DNA from: Osedax fenrisi
Taxonomy: Eukaryota > Annelida > Polychaeta > Sabellida > Siboglinidae
DNA length: 64,000 bases
Reading direction: 5' to 3'
NCBI GenBank assembly: GCA_964019155.1
Contig: OZ025240.1
Location: 90,498,961 to 90,562,960, forward strand
Part shown: positions 10,213-23,917 of the stretch, in pieces
How positions within the stretch are numbered: position 1 is the first letter of the stretch
Layout: each line of letters opens with the position of its first letter
Program-made: the position numbers and the translations under genes
Notes under the pieces: generated by a model
The model's database searches: none
What the model was told of the DNA's origin: nothing
What the model saw: only the letters and a program-made list of their open reading frames with translations

Positions 10213-11817
10213 CCTACCCCGCCAAACAACAACATGCCAACAAAATGCTACGCCATTCAAAACCTTCCAACAACGTCAACCCGCGAGAGCACTAGTTATT
10301 CAGTTATCATACAACTCAACATCGATTGTCTCAATATGTTCCAAAATTGAAGAATACAATTCATGAAACCTTGCTAAGCAGTTCCTTTTGACAGCCATCG
10401 GACTTCGGTGTGCACCAGAACATGATTATATGTCTCGTCATTGTCATCACATAATTTTGAAAACATTCTCTCTGATAAGCTACTTCGAGGTTCGAAAACG
10501 ATCGTTTTATTTTATTTACTGTTCTTATTATTATATTTAAAGAGTGGTTTAATTTAACGCTCAACTCTTTAGCTACCAAATGTTGTCTGTGCACAATACA
10601 ATGGATTGAGAATAGTGAAGGGTTATCTTTTTTCAGACAAGATACCACTCCACTATATTTTCCTATCATCGAAGGTGCACCATCTGTAGCCATATCTACC
10701 ACATTTTCTAGTGGAATGCTTTTTAATTCAAAATAATTCTTAATTTATTCATAAACAGTAAGTCCTTTACAATTAAGAATTAGCTTGGAAAATAATAAAT
10801 CTTCTTGCATCTCTCAATTCGAAATAAACCGAACATAGAATTGAACTCAGAATTTCGCAATGTTGATTCATCAATTTGCATAGAGAATTGATTTTCTTTT
10901 AAATAGTCACATAATTTATTTTCAATATTGTTACTCATTTCATCAATTCTACGCATTATTGTATTATTACTTAATTATTATTTAAAGGAATTGAATTAAT
11001 CAATTTTTAGCATTTTTATTTAATTCTGCTGTAATTTCTTTTATTACAGTTTTATTAAATGTTCACATATAGTATGAGGTTTGCCCGTTTTTGCTATCAA
11101 CTTTGCAATTTTATATGATAATTTTAATCCAGTATTATTGGAATTTGTAACTTTTGAAAAAAAAATTATTTATTGTATTTCTTTGAAATAAATTATTTTT
11201 CAACAGTTCAAAATATTCCATAGGTTTACTAGCCTTATCAGGATGCACTTTCCTAAAATGGTCAATTAATCTAAAAAGCTTCATATTCTCATTGCTAAAC
11301 TCTTTATTACAAATAAAACAATACTGTTAAGTTTTGTTCAAAATAGATTTACTGAATCCAAATTTCAAATATTCCATAGAATATTGACGACACTTCTTCT
11401 TGTTAGGCATACTTATTATATAACATATATATAATTGGTTATTGTATTATTAAATGGGGGATCTGCGAAGTAGCAACCAACAAATAGTAAACTAAAAATA
11501 TGTGGCGGACTCAGAAATTAAATTTCAGTGAACGTTAGAACTAAAGTGGGAAATATGAATGCGAGTGTTATTATAAATTAGTAATATTATATAATATAGT
11601 AATAATTATAATTAAATTATATATAACCTAATTTTACATTGTGCACACTGAACATAGCTATTATTACACATTTATAGCCCTAGATGTGTAATTCGTGGAC
11701 AAAGAAACAATATATATACACACAAATCTTCACAAATTGCCCCCCCAAACGCCCCCCTCCTTGAAATCACCCCCTACCGTCCCCGGGGGGCGGTAGGGAC
11801 CCCGTTGGGAAATACTG
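9100..11817 (-). mobile_element. Dead hAT transposon (Charlie/ZBED-like), alpha unit 1
   Basis: On the minus strand: an N-terminal BED-type zinc finger starting at ATG 11410 (CFICN, then HFRKVHPD), then the catalytic-region block with MVDMATDGAPSMIGKYSG, FSIHCIVHRQHLVAKEL and, in another frame, VHTEVRWLSKG (10702-10361), then a C-terminal segment (9895-9488). Stops and frameshifts separate the pieces. The end at 11817 reads, inward on the minus strand, CAGTATTTCCCAACGGGGTC, a typical hAT terminus. The other terminal repeat was not found, so the element appears cut off where it meets the RTE fragment. An imperfect GC-rich hairpin (arms CCCTACCG and CGGTAGGG, 11772-11798) lies next to the end. 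Confidence 0.8.
10216..10330 (+). other. GC-richer insert inside the hAT element, possibly the start of a LINE endonuclease
   Basis: Between a (TA)n tract and the hAT coding sequence lies cctaccccgccaaacaacaa and following sequence. One frame reads TSYSVIIQLNIDCLN, reminiscent of the LTVLQLNINGL start of LINE endonuclease domains. It is too short to be sure. The same insert is in alpha unit 3. Confidence 0.25.
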
Positions 11818-11884
11818 CTTTAAATGATACAATGAGTCTACAAATAATACAATAAGTCTACTATAAGACTTGTATAACTTAGAG

Positions 11885-12410
11885 TTTACACATTAAGTAT
11901 TGAGGAACGGAGAATAGGGATATAGAGAAGATGAGAAAGTATATCCCTACCTAGGTAAGTATTGGTTTGAAGTAGTAGAGGAATTATCTCGAATACGCAT
12001 TGGTTTTATATTGTACTGATATATGAATAACTAGATTTAGAGTAGAGGTAAATGATAATGGAAGATTGATGAGGAGTGAGGAACAGTAATATCATAGATG
12101 AGATGACAAGGGAATTAATTAGCGTTTTAATCAAATATAAAGTAATTTTATTTGTATGTTACAAATTCTGAATGTATGAATATTTGCAGATTTAGTAATG
12201 GCAGTAATATGAGTAATACAAAAATATTATAATCAAAAAGTACACCTAAGTTGGATAGAGTAGAAGAAGGAGATATTACAATATTATACATATGAAAGAG
12301 AGGAAAGTAAGTAGATGGAAACAGATTCAAAAATATAGTTTTATAGGCATTAAGGAGATGATTATTATTAAATATGCCATTATTAATATCATTAACACAA
12401 TTTGAGAATT
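11885..12410 (-). pseudogene. L2/CR1-like LINE reverse transcriptase remnant upstream of GST2
   Basis: Homologue of 4290-4830. The minus-strand frame at 12330-12148 reads SSTLSNLGVLFDYN before a frameshift. It sits directly after the hAT end at 11817. Confidence 0.6.
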
Positions 12411-12829
12411 GGTTATTGAGACATAATAAACATATATAGCTTATATCTTATGCATGGAGTTGGTAATATATATATGAGGATATTTTGATAGTATGGTAGA
12501 TATGCCACTATATATATATATATATATACTATAGTGTATGTAAATATAAAGAGATATAATAAATATATAGTGAATTTAATAGTAATACACTTAGTAATAC
12601 GTTTACATATTAATAACCGTATACTATATAGAACATAATGGAACACAAAACTGTTGCATACATCCTGTAGAGAAATAGTTATATTTAAACATCAATTATA
12701 ACAATTACAAAGTAGTTTATTAGTATTACACATATTTGTTAATGAAGTACGTTATTCAATACATATATCTTTATTAAATAATGTCACTATAATTTAATTC
12801 TATAGACGGTTGTTTCTATTATTAATAAA

Positions 12830-13415
12830 TTATATATATATATATATTAGTAGGTTCCTATTTAAGTTATTATTTTAATAATACAAATAGTATAATTTAT
12901 ATATTTATACTTACAGGTATATTTGATAACCACACATGTTAAGTATAAGTATATGTATACATATAGCATAAAAACCTGAAGGTATATATATATTATATGA
13001 CGCTATATGAATCATTTAATATGTTATAACCTACCGAGTATAGTTATCAGTAACAATTATATACAAACATATATATCATGATATTTCAAATTTAATATAA
13101 CACTATTCTGTGAACTTGTAATAACCTTTAGATATTTATATATATGTATATATTTATATATTATATAGTTAATTTAATTACAGAATTAATTTATAATAAT
13201 GGATGTTTTATATATTAAGCATTTGCTTTCGTTATATATATTAATCAGTATAAAGTGATATTATCTATTATTTTTAATTATATACACATAAGTTATATCC
13301 ATTTCTTCTGTTTCAAGTTGTCTTGCTTTATCGGTTTTCATATATTATTATAGATTTAATAGCATATATACAAACACATACACACACATATACACATATG
13401 CATACATATAACACA

Positions 13416-13448
<33 letters not shown>

Positions 13449-13557
13449 TATAATATATATTAATAGGTTCTGTAATATATAAATATACCAAACTATATAC
13501 GAATACTTTGTGTCTACAAATAAAGATTAGAGTAAATTATATATATATTTATTTATA

Positions 13558-13589
<32 letters not shown>

Positions 13590-13640
13590 AATAAATATAT
13601 GTGGCTTTCTATTTAATAATATCGATTATAAATATATAAA
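12830..13640. other. Non-coding region upstream of GST2
   Basis: AT-rich, with (TA)n runs, a CA/TA-rich stretch (about 13372-13440) and no ORF of note. Compared with units 4 and 5 it lacks about 185 bp at 13420-13440. Confidence 0.5.
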
Positions 13641-13652
13641 CATGAATGTAGT

Positions 13653-13806
13653 TGAATCAGCATATATTTCTATAAATAGTAATGCTACAATGACAAGCAT
13701 ATCCTATATCAGTATATTATATAAGTACAATTGCTTATTCAGCATGAATCAGCATATTAACTGTGTGGTGTACTATATAAACCTTCACTCTCATTTCTAA
13801 TATTCA
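13653..13806 (+). promoter_or_regulatory. GST2 promoter: paired Maf/CncC-like motifs, TATA box, initiator
   Basis: TGAATCAGCA occurs at 13653-13662 and again at 13745-13754, the latter preceded by TTCAGCA. TATATAAA at 13774-13781 lies 32 bp before the predicted initiator A at 13806. The 5' UTR exon ends at 13846 (CTCAAG/gtatat). Confidence 0.65.
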
Positions 13807-13866
13807 TATTCACTTTTGTATTCAACAGTCTACATACAACCTCAAGGTATATAGTTGAATATATGT

Positions 13867-13927
<61 letters not shown>

Positions 13928-14055
13928 GATATATAGATTATCTATTTAATTCGTAATTTATATGTGTTTTTACGTGACTTTATGTATATGTATGTATATG
14001 TGTGGTAATAATATAAACATAAACTTAACTAAATTAATACATAATTAACAGAAAC

Positions 14056-14313
14056 ATGTGCTCAACATTCAAACCAACATTGGTATATTTCAATGGAAAA
14101 GGAAGAGCAGAAGCAACCAGACAAATGTTTGCTTTAGCCGGAGTTAAATTTGAAGATACACGTTATTCTTTTGAGGAATGGGGAAAATTGAAAGCCTCTG
14201 GAAACACCGGTAATTTTATAGTTATAATTTATATCTATAGATATAGTATATATAATAATTTATATGTATATATAAATTGATTTATAAATTGATTTATCAT
14301 AGCATACCAATAC

Positions 14314-14365
<52 letters not shown>

Positions 14366-15756
14366 TTATAATATTTATCAGTAATTTTATAATTATTATA
14401 TATTTATACTATTTTATCGCTTATTTATTATTATTATTTTGTTGTTGCTAAAACACAAATGAGAACACTCGTTATATTTGTGTCTAAATAAATCATCTAT
14501 CTATCTATCTATCTATATTATAATGCATACATATATATATAAAATAGTTGTTATGATAATATAAATGTATTGATTAAAATTAATTAATCATCTTTTAGAT
14601 ATAATAATTGTTATATTATTATATAATATTCATATGACATCTTGACTTTCAGAAACTCCATTTGGGCAACTTCCAGTATTAAAACTGTGTAAAGATGTAA
14701 CTATTTGCCAATCTCATGCTATAGAATATTACGTAGCTAAGAAATATGGTAAGTTTACAATATAAACTAGTATTTATATAATATATTTTTAAAAACAAAA
14801 TCTAATTAAACATATGACATATATATCATAAATATTTAATTTCAAATTAAATATCGGATAATCTAAATTGTATTTGTATAACATTTTAAACTTTAGAAAT
14901 ATTATAATTTGTTATAAATTTTATAGATATAAGTTATATTAAATTTAAATTTATATTATATACATCTATATATTATCTAGTTTACTAAATATTAATATCT
15001 ATGTAAATCATAATATAAATATTAATATTTCTAGGTTTCATGGGCGATAATCTATGCGAAGAAACTCGTATTCAAATGATCTCTCATTGCGTTGACGATA
15101 TTTTAAAAGAAGTTGTTGCATTATTTCCACTGAAAGGAGATGAAAGAGTAAGTTAATTAATAATAAAATTATATAGATTTAAATATTTTAGTGTTCAAGT
15201 AATATATATTAATTTAATATTACTAGTATCCAATATTAATCTATTTTATATCTGTTTAGGAATCTGCTAAAACGAAATATCAAGATGAAAAGTTGGATGA
15301 TTTCTTAGTGAAATTAACAAAGATTATAAAGAAAAATGAAAATAAATCAAAATTGTCTTCTGGCAAAAAGGTGAGAATATTTAAAATTAATTAATAAATT
15401 AAAAAATTACTAATTAATTTATTAAATAATACATTATTAGATATCTAGTAAAATTATATTATGATAAATGTATTATTACAGAAATTTACAGAAATATAAA
15501 AAATAATTTTTTTTTAAATTTAATATATATTATTATATTTAAACTTATAAATATTTAAAAAATATTAAATGTGTTCAAAATCATACAGATATCGCTTGCC
15601 GATTTCCGAATTATTGCTCTGTTCCAATTCTACGATGTAGTTGGACTCAAATACGATGAATCTAAATATGTGGAATTGACACAAATAAAAGAACAACTAT
15701 TGGCTGAACCAAAGTTAAAGGAATGGATAAAAAATAGTCCAGTTACAGAATTCTAA
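14056..15756 (+). CDS. Glutathione S-transferase, sigma-class-like, GST2
   Basis: Coding exons 14056-14209, 14653-14748, 15035-15147, 15260-15370 and 15589-15756, with the same phases as GST1 and 213 aa. The glutathione site is canonical here (Tyr11; TPFGQLPVL with Gly56; Gln71-Ser72). Against GST1 the main differences are T3S, K35T, E56G, M63L, V106I, T111V, R145K, Q146K, L167I and the pair A175V/F176V. No disabling change is seen in any exon or splice site. Polyadenylation signal AATAAA at 15899-15904. Confidence 0.93.
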
Positions 15757-15970
15757 TGTGATTTACAAATTAATTATAGATTATATTTTGATAATTTATA
15801 AAGTATTATTATCAATTGTACAATATGATGTTCATATTTATTTATTTATTTAAAAAAGATATTTTTGTATTTGATTATTATTTCCATATTTTAAATGAAA
15901 TAAAATTTATAAACAATCCAATGTCTTAATAACTATAATAACTATAAACGATCATGCGGTACCCTATATG

Positions 15971-16013
<43 letters not shown>

Positions 16014-16259
16014 CTTCTTTGAATTCATACGTAATAGACGTTTTTTTCTATGCATACATATAATGGCTATTTCGAACTAACAAATTAATACAAGAATTAC
16101 TGAATTAATACAAAGTATAAGCATATTAAGTGATATCATAAATCATCAGACCAGATAGACACAAGATTTAAAGGAGGATAATCGTGCATTAAATAAATAG
16201 ATAAGTAAAATTAATACTAATATAGATAATAATAATAATATTGTTCAAATTAGTAAAAC

Positions 16260-17184
16260 TGATTCATTTTCTATTAAATAAAAAACAGATAATAATAGCA
16301 TAATTCTTACAATCAATAACGATAGTAACAATACTAAAATGTATTATACTAAACAGATAATTGTATAGAATTATTTAATAATAAATTATAGCTTTCAATC
16401 GAAAATACTAATATATTAGATTTAATAAAAGTAGATAATCTGAATAATAATTCGGGAAATTAAATAATACGACTATATTAAATAAAAATAAAATAAAGTA
16501 TATTAATAAATTAGATAATATTGATACAAAATCTAAAATATTATTTAGGAAAAAGAAACTTATTGACATTAATATTTGTATATAATAAGAATTATCTAAG
16601 AAATCGATAATTAATTTTATCAAACTAGACAATTAAAATCTAATAATATAATTACTAGTACCTGGACATATACAAATAAAGTCTACATAAAAAAACGATA
16701 AGAAACAGTTACAATAATCAATATCGACCACATTAAAAATGTATATAAATAATTTAAAGTAAACAAATGTATATTAATTCACTTTCTTTTGTAATATTAA
16801 ATTGCATAATATACATTTCTTGTATATTTTATAAATTTCAATCTAATCATAAATTATATATTACATCACATTTTTTCCAATTTATAATCTTTTTAACTTT
16901 TTAATTACTTTAATTTGTAGTTTATAGTTTACAATTTTAAATTTGTATTGATTTTATTTAAATTTTATATTTCTATTCATAAATTTATTTCAATTGTATA
17001 TAATTTCAATTCAATTTCAATCCTATATGATTAATATAAATCTAAAAAATAATATTTTCAAATATAATATTAAAATAAATAATTATTATAATGATCCAAC
17101 TAAAATAAATAATGATATAGAATGTAATTATGTAAATACTATAACTCTGGTTACTATCAATGATAACAATATATTTACTATCAT
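16260..17184. other. Degenerate AT-rich region downstream of GST2
   Basis: Shared by beta units 2, 4 and 5. It lies directly upstream of the LINE endonuclease remnant and may be the 5' part of the same LINE, but no convincing protein block is readable. Open frames here, such as that at 16408-16632, are low-complexity. Confidence 0.35.
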
Positions 17185-17890
17185 ACATATGAATGCCAGA
17201 ATTATTGTGTTTAATTTTGATGCTATTACTACATTTCTAAATAGTTTTAATTTTTAATTTTTAGATTATAGTTATAACTAAAACTTGGTTGAAAAGTTAA
17301 AATAAAAATATTTATGAATTATAAGATTATAACTCTATATATACACTAATAGATAATAATATTAAGGGTACTGATACCTCTATAAAAAATAAAATTAAGT
17401 TTTACTAAAATTGAAAATCTATCATTAGTAATTACTAATGTTTGTGATATAGTGACAGTTATATTAAACATTGGAGACACTAATAAATCAACTATAATAA
17501 GTGCATTATATAAACCACCTACTAATGATATAATACATTTTACAGATCGTATTTTACAATATTTAAATAATCTTACTACTCATAATGATATATTCATCAT
17601 TGGTGATTTTAATATAAATATTTTAAATCATATTTCAAATTCTAAAATTAAATATTTTATTGGTGCTATTTTTAAATTAGGGTTACATCCATTAATTGAT
17701 AAATCAACGAGAATAAGTGACTACCTAAATTGATTGATTGGCAATATTTATTGTAATAAAAAAAAATCCTATTTTAAACGGCATATTAGTAAACTGATTT
17801 TAGTGACCATTTTATGATATTCACAGAATTTAATACTGATTTTAAAATACATGATAAACTAGTAAATGATACAATAAGTCTACAAATCAT
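17185..17890 (+). pseudogene. LINE endonuclease (APE-type) remnant between GST2 and GST3
   Basis: In shifting frames the region reads IIHMNARIIVFNFDAITTFL, then an ETWL-like block, then SALYKPPTNDIIHFTDRILQ and DIFIIGDFNINILNH (17452-17733), then SDHFMIFTEF near 17800. This is the order of an apurinic-endonuclease-like domain of a non-LTR retrotransposon (GDFN and SDH motifs). The later reverse transcriptase is absent on this strand. The end of this remnant forms the junction between the two dimers. Confidence 0.7.
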
Positions 17891-17924
17891 ACAATAAGTC
17901 TACTATAATTCTTGTATAACTTAG

Positions 17925-18460
17925 AGTTTAATCATTAATTATTGAGGGACAGAGAATAGAGATATAGAGAAGATGATAAAGTATATCCCTACCTAGGTAA
18001 GTATTGGTTTGAAGTAGTAGAGGAATTATATCGAATACGTATAGGTTTTATGTTGTTCAGATGAACGAATAACTAGATTTAGAGTAGAGGTAAAAGATAA
18101 TGGAAGATTGATGAGGTGTGTGGAATAGTAATGTCATATGTAAGATGATAAAGAAATTAACTAGCGTTTTAATAAGAGATATAGTAAGTTATGTTCGTAT
18201 GTTACTAATTCTGAATATATGAATATTTGAAGATTTAATAATGGCAGTAATATGAGTAATGAAGACAATTTGATAATCAAAAAGTACACCTAAGTTGGAT
18301 AGAGTAGAAGAAGTATAGATTATAATGTTATACATAAGAAAGAGAGGACATTAAAGATGGATACAGATTCAAAAATATAGTTTTATAGGCATTAAGGAGA
18401 TGATTATTTTAAATATGCCATTAGTAATGACATTAGCATAATTGGAGCATTGATTATTGA
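17925..18460 (-). pseudogene. L2/CR1-like LINE reverse transcriptase remnant upstream of GST3
   Basis: Homologue of 4290-4830. On the minus strand the best-preserved stretch reads SSTLSNLGVLFDYQ then ITHITAIIKSSNIHIF in a single frame. It lies back to back with the plus-strand LINE endonuclease tail that ends near 17890. Confidence 0.6.
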
Positions 18461-18556
18461 GACATAATAAACATATATAGCTTATATCTTATGAATATAG
18501 TTGGTAATATATATATATATATGAGGATATGTTGATAGTATGGTAGATATACAACT

Positions 18557-18591
<35 letters not shown>

Positions 18592-19225
18592 CTATAGTGT
18601 ATATAAATATATAGAGATATAATAAATATATAGTATATAGAATAGTAAGTATATAAGTGTGTGTAGATGTATGTGTAGATGTGTGTTTGCGCATGCGTAT
18701 ATTAGTTTAAAGTTAGGACAGTTGTTATTTATTAGTTCACTTAGTAATACGTTTACATATTAATAACCGTATACTATATAGAACATAATGGAACACAAAA
18801 CTGTTGCATACATCCTGTAGAGAAATAGTTATATTTAAACATCAATTATAATAATTACAAATTAGTTTATTACAGACATTTGTTAAAGAAGTACGTTATT
18901 CAATACCTATTTCAGTATTACATAATTTCACTATAATGTAATTCTATTGATGGGTATTTCTATTCTTTATAAATTATATATTATATATATATATATCGAC
19001 TATATATAATACATATATATATAACTGCTTGTGTGGTTCAGATAGCGACAGGCATACAATCAGTGAGACGCGGCTTTTAAGAATTGAGTAGATATATAAA
19101 AATCAAGATATAGTATGTATATTATAGGAATGGGATACATACATTATGTGTTTTATTATATAAACGATATAAAATATGAATGACTTATTTAGTTAAATCA
19201 TATTTAATATACAAAATATAAATAT

Positions 19226-19256
<31 letters not shown>

Positions 19257-19271
19257 ATATGACATCAATAT

Positions 19272-19397
19272 ATGTCGTTTAATATTGGCTATGCTCCACG
19301 CGGAGGTGTATTAAATCCGAATGACAATGCATTCGAAGATATTCATTCAATATTCATCAATAGATATTGTGAGTATGAAAATATCGACATTCCATAA
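19272..19397 (+). CDS. Orphan small ORF or 5' exon upstream of GST3 (copy of 5600-5725)
   Basis: Identical in protein to the ORF at 5600-5725, including the internal GTGAGT donor. It is preserved because the whole alpha region was recently duplicated, so the identity itself is not evidence of selection. Confidence 0.35.
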   Translation: MSFNIGYAPRGGVLNPNDNAFEDIHSIFINRYCEYENIDIP

Positions 19398-19459
19398 ATT
19401 CTATAGAATGTATAAATATACGAATAAACATATACAAACATGCACACATACACACACAT

Positions 19460-19526
<67 letters not shown>

Positions 19527-19527
19527 C

Positions 19528-19671
19528 GAGTCAGCATATATGGTAATTCTACAATGACAAGCATATTCTATATCAGTACATTATATAAATACAATTGCTT
19601 AGTCAGCATGAATCAGCACGTTTAACTGTGTGGTATACTATATAAGCCTTCGCTCTCGTTTCTAATAGTCA
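19528..19671 (+). promoter_or_regulatory. GST3 promoter: Maf/CncC-like motifs, TATA box, initiator
   Basis: GAGTCAGCA at 19528-19536, TGAATCAGCA at 19609-19618, TATATAAG at 19639-19646 and predicted initiator A at 19671. The 5' UTR exon ends at 19711. Confidence 0.65.
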
Positions 19672-19882
19672 TATTCAATTGTGTATTCACCAGTCAACAT
19701 ACAACCTACAGGTATTTTTAAAATATATGTATTATATATATTGTTTATTTATAAATTCATGTGACATACATATGGGTGTATTTTGTATATATATATATAT
19801 ATGATGTGGTATGTGTGGTAAAATATGTGCATATATTTACGTAAGCATAAATTAACTCGATTAATACACATTTAACAGAAAC

Positions 19883-20285
19883 ATGTGCACAACATTCAAA
19901 CAAACATTGGTATATTTCAATGGAAAAGGAAGAGCAGAAGCAACTAGACAAATGTTTGCTTTAGCCGGAGTTAAATTTGAAGATAAACGTTATTCTTTTG
20001 AGGAATGGGGAAAATTGAAAGCCTCTGGAAACACCGGTAATTTTATAGTTATAATTTATATCTATAGATATAGTATATATAATAATTTATATGTATATAT
20101 GAATTGATTTATAAATATATTTAGTATAACATACCAATACATATATATATATATATATAATAATAATAATCAGAGTTTGGGCATTAGCATGGATGAACGA
20201 AAAAGCAGAGCTTATCAAGTCGTTCATCCAATGTGATTGTGGGGGGAAAAATTATGTATAAAATTAAAATAATATTACATATAAT

Positions 20286-20358
<73 letters not shown>

Positions 20359-21600
20359 TATAAAATAGTTGTTATGATAATATAGATTCAATGATTAAAA
20401 TTAATTAATCATCTTTTAGATATAATAATTGTTATATTATTATATAATATTCATATGCCATCTTGACTTTCAGAAACTCCATTTGAGCAACTTCCAGTAT
20501 TGAAAATGTGTAAAGATGTAACTATTTGTCAATCCCATGCTATAGAATATTACGTAGCTAAGAAATATGGTAAGTTTACAATATAAACTAGTATTTATAT
20601 AATATATTTTTAAAAACAAAATCTAATTAAACATATGACATATATATCATAAATGTTTAATTTCAAATTAAATTTCGGATAATATAAATTGTATTTGTAT
20701 AAAATTTTAAACTTTATAAATATTATAAAATATTATAATTTGTTATAAATGTTATATATATGTTATATATAAGTTATATTAAATTTAAATTTAAATTAGA
20801 TATACATCTATATATTATCTAGTTTACTAAATATTAATATCTATGTAAAACATAATATAAATATTAATATTTCTAGGTTTCATGGGCGATAATCTATGCG
20901 AAGAAACTCGTATTCAAATGATCTCTCATTGCGTTGACGATGTGTTAAAAGAAGTTACTGCATTATTTCCACTTAAAGGAGATGAAAGAGTAAGTTAATT
21001 AATAATACAATTATATATATATTTACATATTTTAGTGTTCAAGTAATATATATATATTAATATAATATTATTAGTATCCAATATTAATCTATTTTATATC
21101 TGTTTAGGAATCTGCTAAAACGAAATATCAAGATGAAAAGTTGGACGATTTCTTAGTGAAATTAACAAAGATTATAAGGCAAAATGAAAATAAATCAAAA
21201 TTGTCTTCTGGCAAAAAGGTGAGAATATTTAAAATTAATCAATTAAAAAATTACTAATTAATTTATTAAATAATACATTATTAGATATCTAGTAAAATTA
21301 TATTATGATAAATGTATTATTACAGAAATTTACAGAAATATAAAAAAATAATTTTTTTTTTAATTTAATATATATTATTATATTTAAACTTATAAATATT
21401 TAAAAATATTAAATGTATTCAAAATCATACAGATATCGCTTGCTGATTTCCGAATTATTGCTCTGTTCCAATTCTACGATGCATTTGGACTAAAATACGA
21501 TGAATCTAAATATGTGGAATTGACCCAAATAAAAGAACAACTATTGGCTGAACCAAAGTTAAAGGAATGGATAAAAAATAGTCCAGTTACCGAATTCTGA
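19883..21600 (+). CDS. Glutathione S-transferase, sigma-class-like, GST3
   Basis: Coding exons 19883-20036, 20474-20569, 20877-20989, 21108-21218 and 21433-21600; 213 aa. It differs from GST1 at only two residues that I can find: P7Q and L167I. It shares the unusual Glu56 in the TPFEQLPVL loop and otherwise keeps Tyr11, cis-Pro59, Gln71-Ser72 and the SLAD capping box. Intron 2 carries a longer (TA)n tract than in GST1. Polyadenylation signal AATAAA at 21744-21749. Confidence 0.93.
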
Positions 21601-22071
21601 TGTGATTTACAAATTAATTATTAATTATATTTTGATAATTTATAAAGTATTATTATCATTTATACAATATGATTTACATATTTATTTATTTATTTTAAAA
21701 AAGATATTTTTTTATTTGATGATTATTTCCATATATTAAATGAAATAAAATATTTATAAACAATCCAATGTCTTAATTACTATAATATATATGGTACCCT
21801 ATAGGATAAATGATATATATATAACTTCTTTGAATGCATACTGGATAGACGTGTTTTTGTCTATGCATTCATATAATGGCTATTTCGAACTAACAAATTA
21901 ATACAAGAATTACTGAATTAATACAAAGTATAAGCATATTAAGTGATATCATAAATCATCATACCAGATAGATATAAGATTTAAAGGAGGATAATCGTGC
22001 ATTAAATAAATAGATAAGTAAAATTAATACTAATATAGATAATAATAATAATATTGTTCAAATTAGTAAAA

Positions 22072-22800
22072 TTATTCATTTATAATTCTGCACATTGTTC
22101 AGCCACGTTATGTGTGGCCTGCGCCTTCGCCGTTGACCATCCATATTTCCTAGCATCAGCTGTAGCTCCATCGAGTCCGCTCTCACCACGTGTCCGAAGT
22201 ATGATAAGGCAAGTTTGACAATTTCTGCCTCTAGCGTTCTTTTGGGTTTTATGCTGGCAATGATTTCTATATTTGTCTTCCTATCTATATAGATCACTCC
22301 AAGCAGGTTTCTCCAACACCACATTTCGAAAGCATCGATTTTTTCTCTTTCCTTCTTCTTTAGAGTCCAGGTTTCTGCACCGTATAGAATAATCGGGAAC
22401 ATAAGTGTCTGTACAATTTTTACTTTAGTGGCGAGTCTTAAATCTCTATCTTTAAAAATTTTCCTCAGACTCTCCATTGCAATTCTTCTGCGTAATTCTA
22501 TATCTATTTGTCCGTCACTTGTTATCAAGGCTCCCAGGAACACAAATCTTTCAACTACTTCTATATTTAAGCCATCAACTATTATAGAATCTAGTTCTCA
22601 TGTTGCCATCACCTTAGTTTTTTTGACATTTAGATATAACCCAGCTTTCTCACTCGACGATTTGACTTTTTCTATAAGTTATATAAGGTCCTCTCTATTA
22701 CCGGCTATCAATGTGGTGTCATCCGCATATCTCAGGTTTGATACTTTCCTTCCACCTATGCCAATGCCTTTGTCCCACTTTTATATAAACACATTTTTTT
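22072..22800 (-). pseudogene. RTE-type LINE fragment, alpha unit 3
   Basis: Near-identical copy of 8366-9095, with the same YADD block and the same in-frame stops. It decayed before the dimer duplication. Confidence 0.85.
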
Positions 22801-22804
22801 CGCC

Positions 22805-23877
22805 CCCCCCACCATATTATAATTAATAATACATTATTTATAATGTACATATTACATATAAGCTAAATAGTATAAACAGAATTTATTGTAATAATAATAT
22901 GATATAAAGATTAATGTGATCCTTGTGGCTGATGATATGTTAACATTTCTTCTATGTCTTGTTCAATATTTGTTAAGTATAATCTTAAATCTCCTCAATT
23001 TATTATCTTTAAACAGTTTCTTGATTTTGTTAATATATTCATAACAATGCTACAACCTGTAAGTACATAATATTATAATATATTCTTACAGATAAATAAT
23101 TCAATATACCTCTTCTGCCAAATCTTACATAGGAAATGCCACCAAATACAGATTTATATATTTCCGAATTGCTGGTTAAATAATTCCATACTTTATTCAA
23201 AATGAACATAACCAATAGCTTTAAATTCTGCTTTATATTCATCATTACATTGAATTTCTATTATATTATCTTGTATAATTAGAGGTAAATCTGTAATGTC
23301 AGAATAGAATAGTAAAAGTAATAATGGTGGTATTTTAAGCTTAATTAAATCTTGGAATCGTGTATTCATATTCTCTATTATAAAGTTAAGGTGTGAAATG
23401 TATTCCAGTTTATCATGTTCATTGATTTCTTTTTCATTATTCATGTCTTGTAATTGGAGAAAATGTAACAATTCATTTATTCCTAGTTGCTGTTTATAGA
23501 TTTCAACCTTTTTTTTTATAAATATACACCTAATACTCTTTATTTTCACGATATTTAAATCATTACTTATATAAAATGTAATATTGAATTTATATATCAC
23601 ATAATATAAAACTTAATTATATATATTTAATAATATAATCCAATTATATTTTAAAATACATCATATGAAATATTATATTATACTATAATAATTATAGGGA
23701 TAGATCCAAAATATTATATAAATATAATATAATAACCTTGTAAAGATGTATTACTGATATTCAAATATTCGAATATATCACTTAAATAAGCCAGATCATA
23801 TTTGGTATGTTCGTATTAGCGTTCAACAAAGGTGTCAGATCCTCTATCAACTCATCTACTCTGATTTCTACTCTAAT

Positions 23878-23917
<40 letters not shown>

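Larger units (their letters stand above)
4150..17790. repeat. GST array dimer 1 (alpha unit 4150-11817 plus beta unit 11818-17790)
   Basis: First copy of an approximately 13.7-kb segmental duplication containing GST1 and GST2. Corresponding landmarks in dimer 2 lie at a constant offset: GST1 to GST3 +13,680; RTE fragment +13,706; hAT +13,705 to +13,712; GST2 to GST4 +13,895. The step of about 185 bp before GST2 is an indel in the promoter-distal region. Identity is near-perfect between about 5,050 and 12,800 and lower at both ends. Confidence 0.9.

Noticed and set aside
14056..14280. Reading GST exon 2 through into its intron as a 74-aa protein (all five copies)
   Set aside because: The donor ACCG/gtaatt and the next exons are conserved in all copies and give a complete 213-aa GST; the read-through tail is low-complexity intron.
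16408..16632. Hydrophobic minus-strand frame of 74 codons (also 30283-30507)
   Set aside because: Leu/Ile/Phe-rich through AT composition; substitutions between the two copies show no codon bias and no family is recognised.
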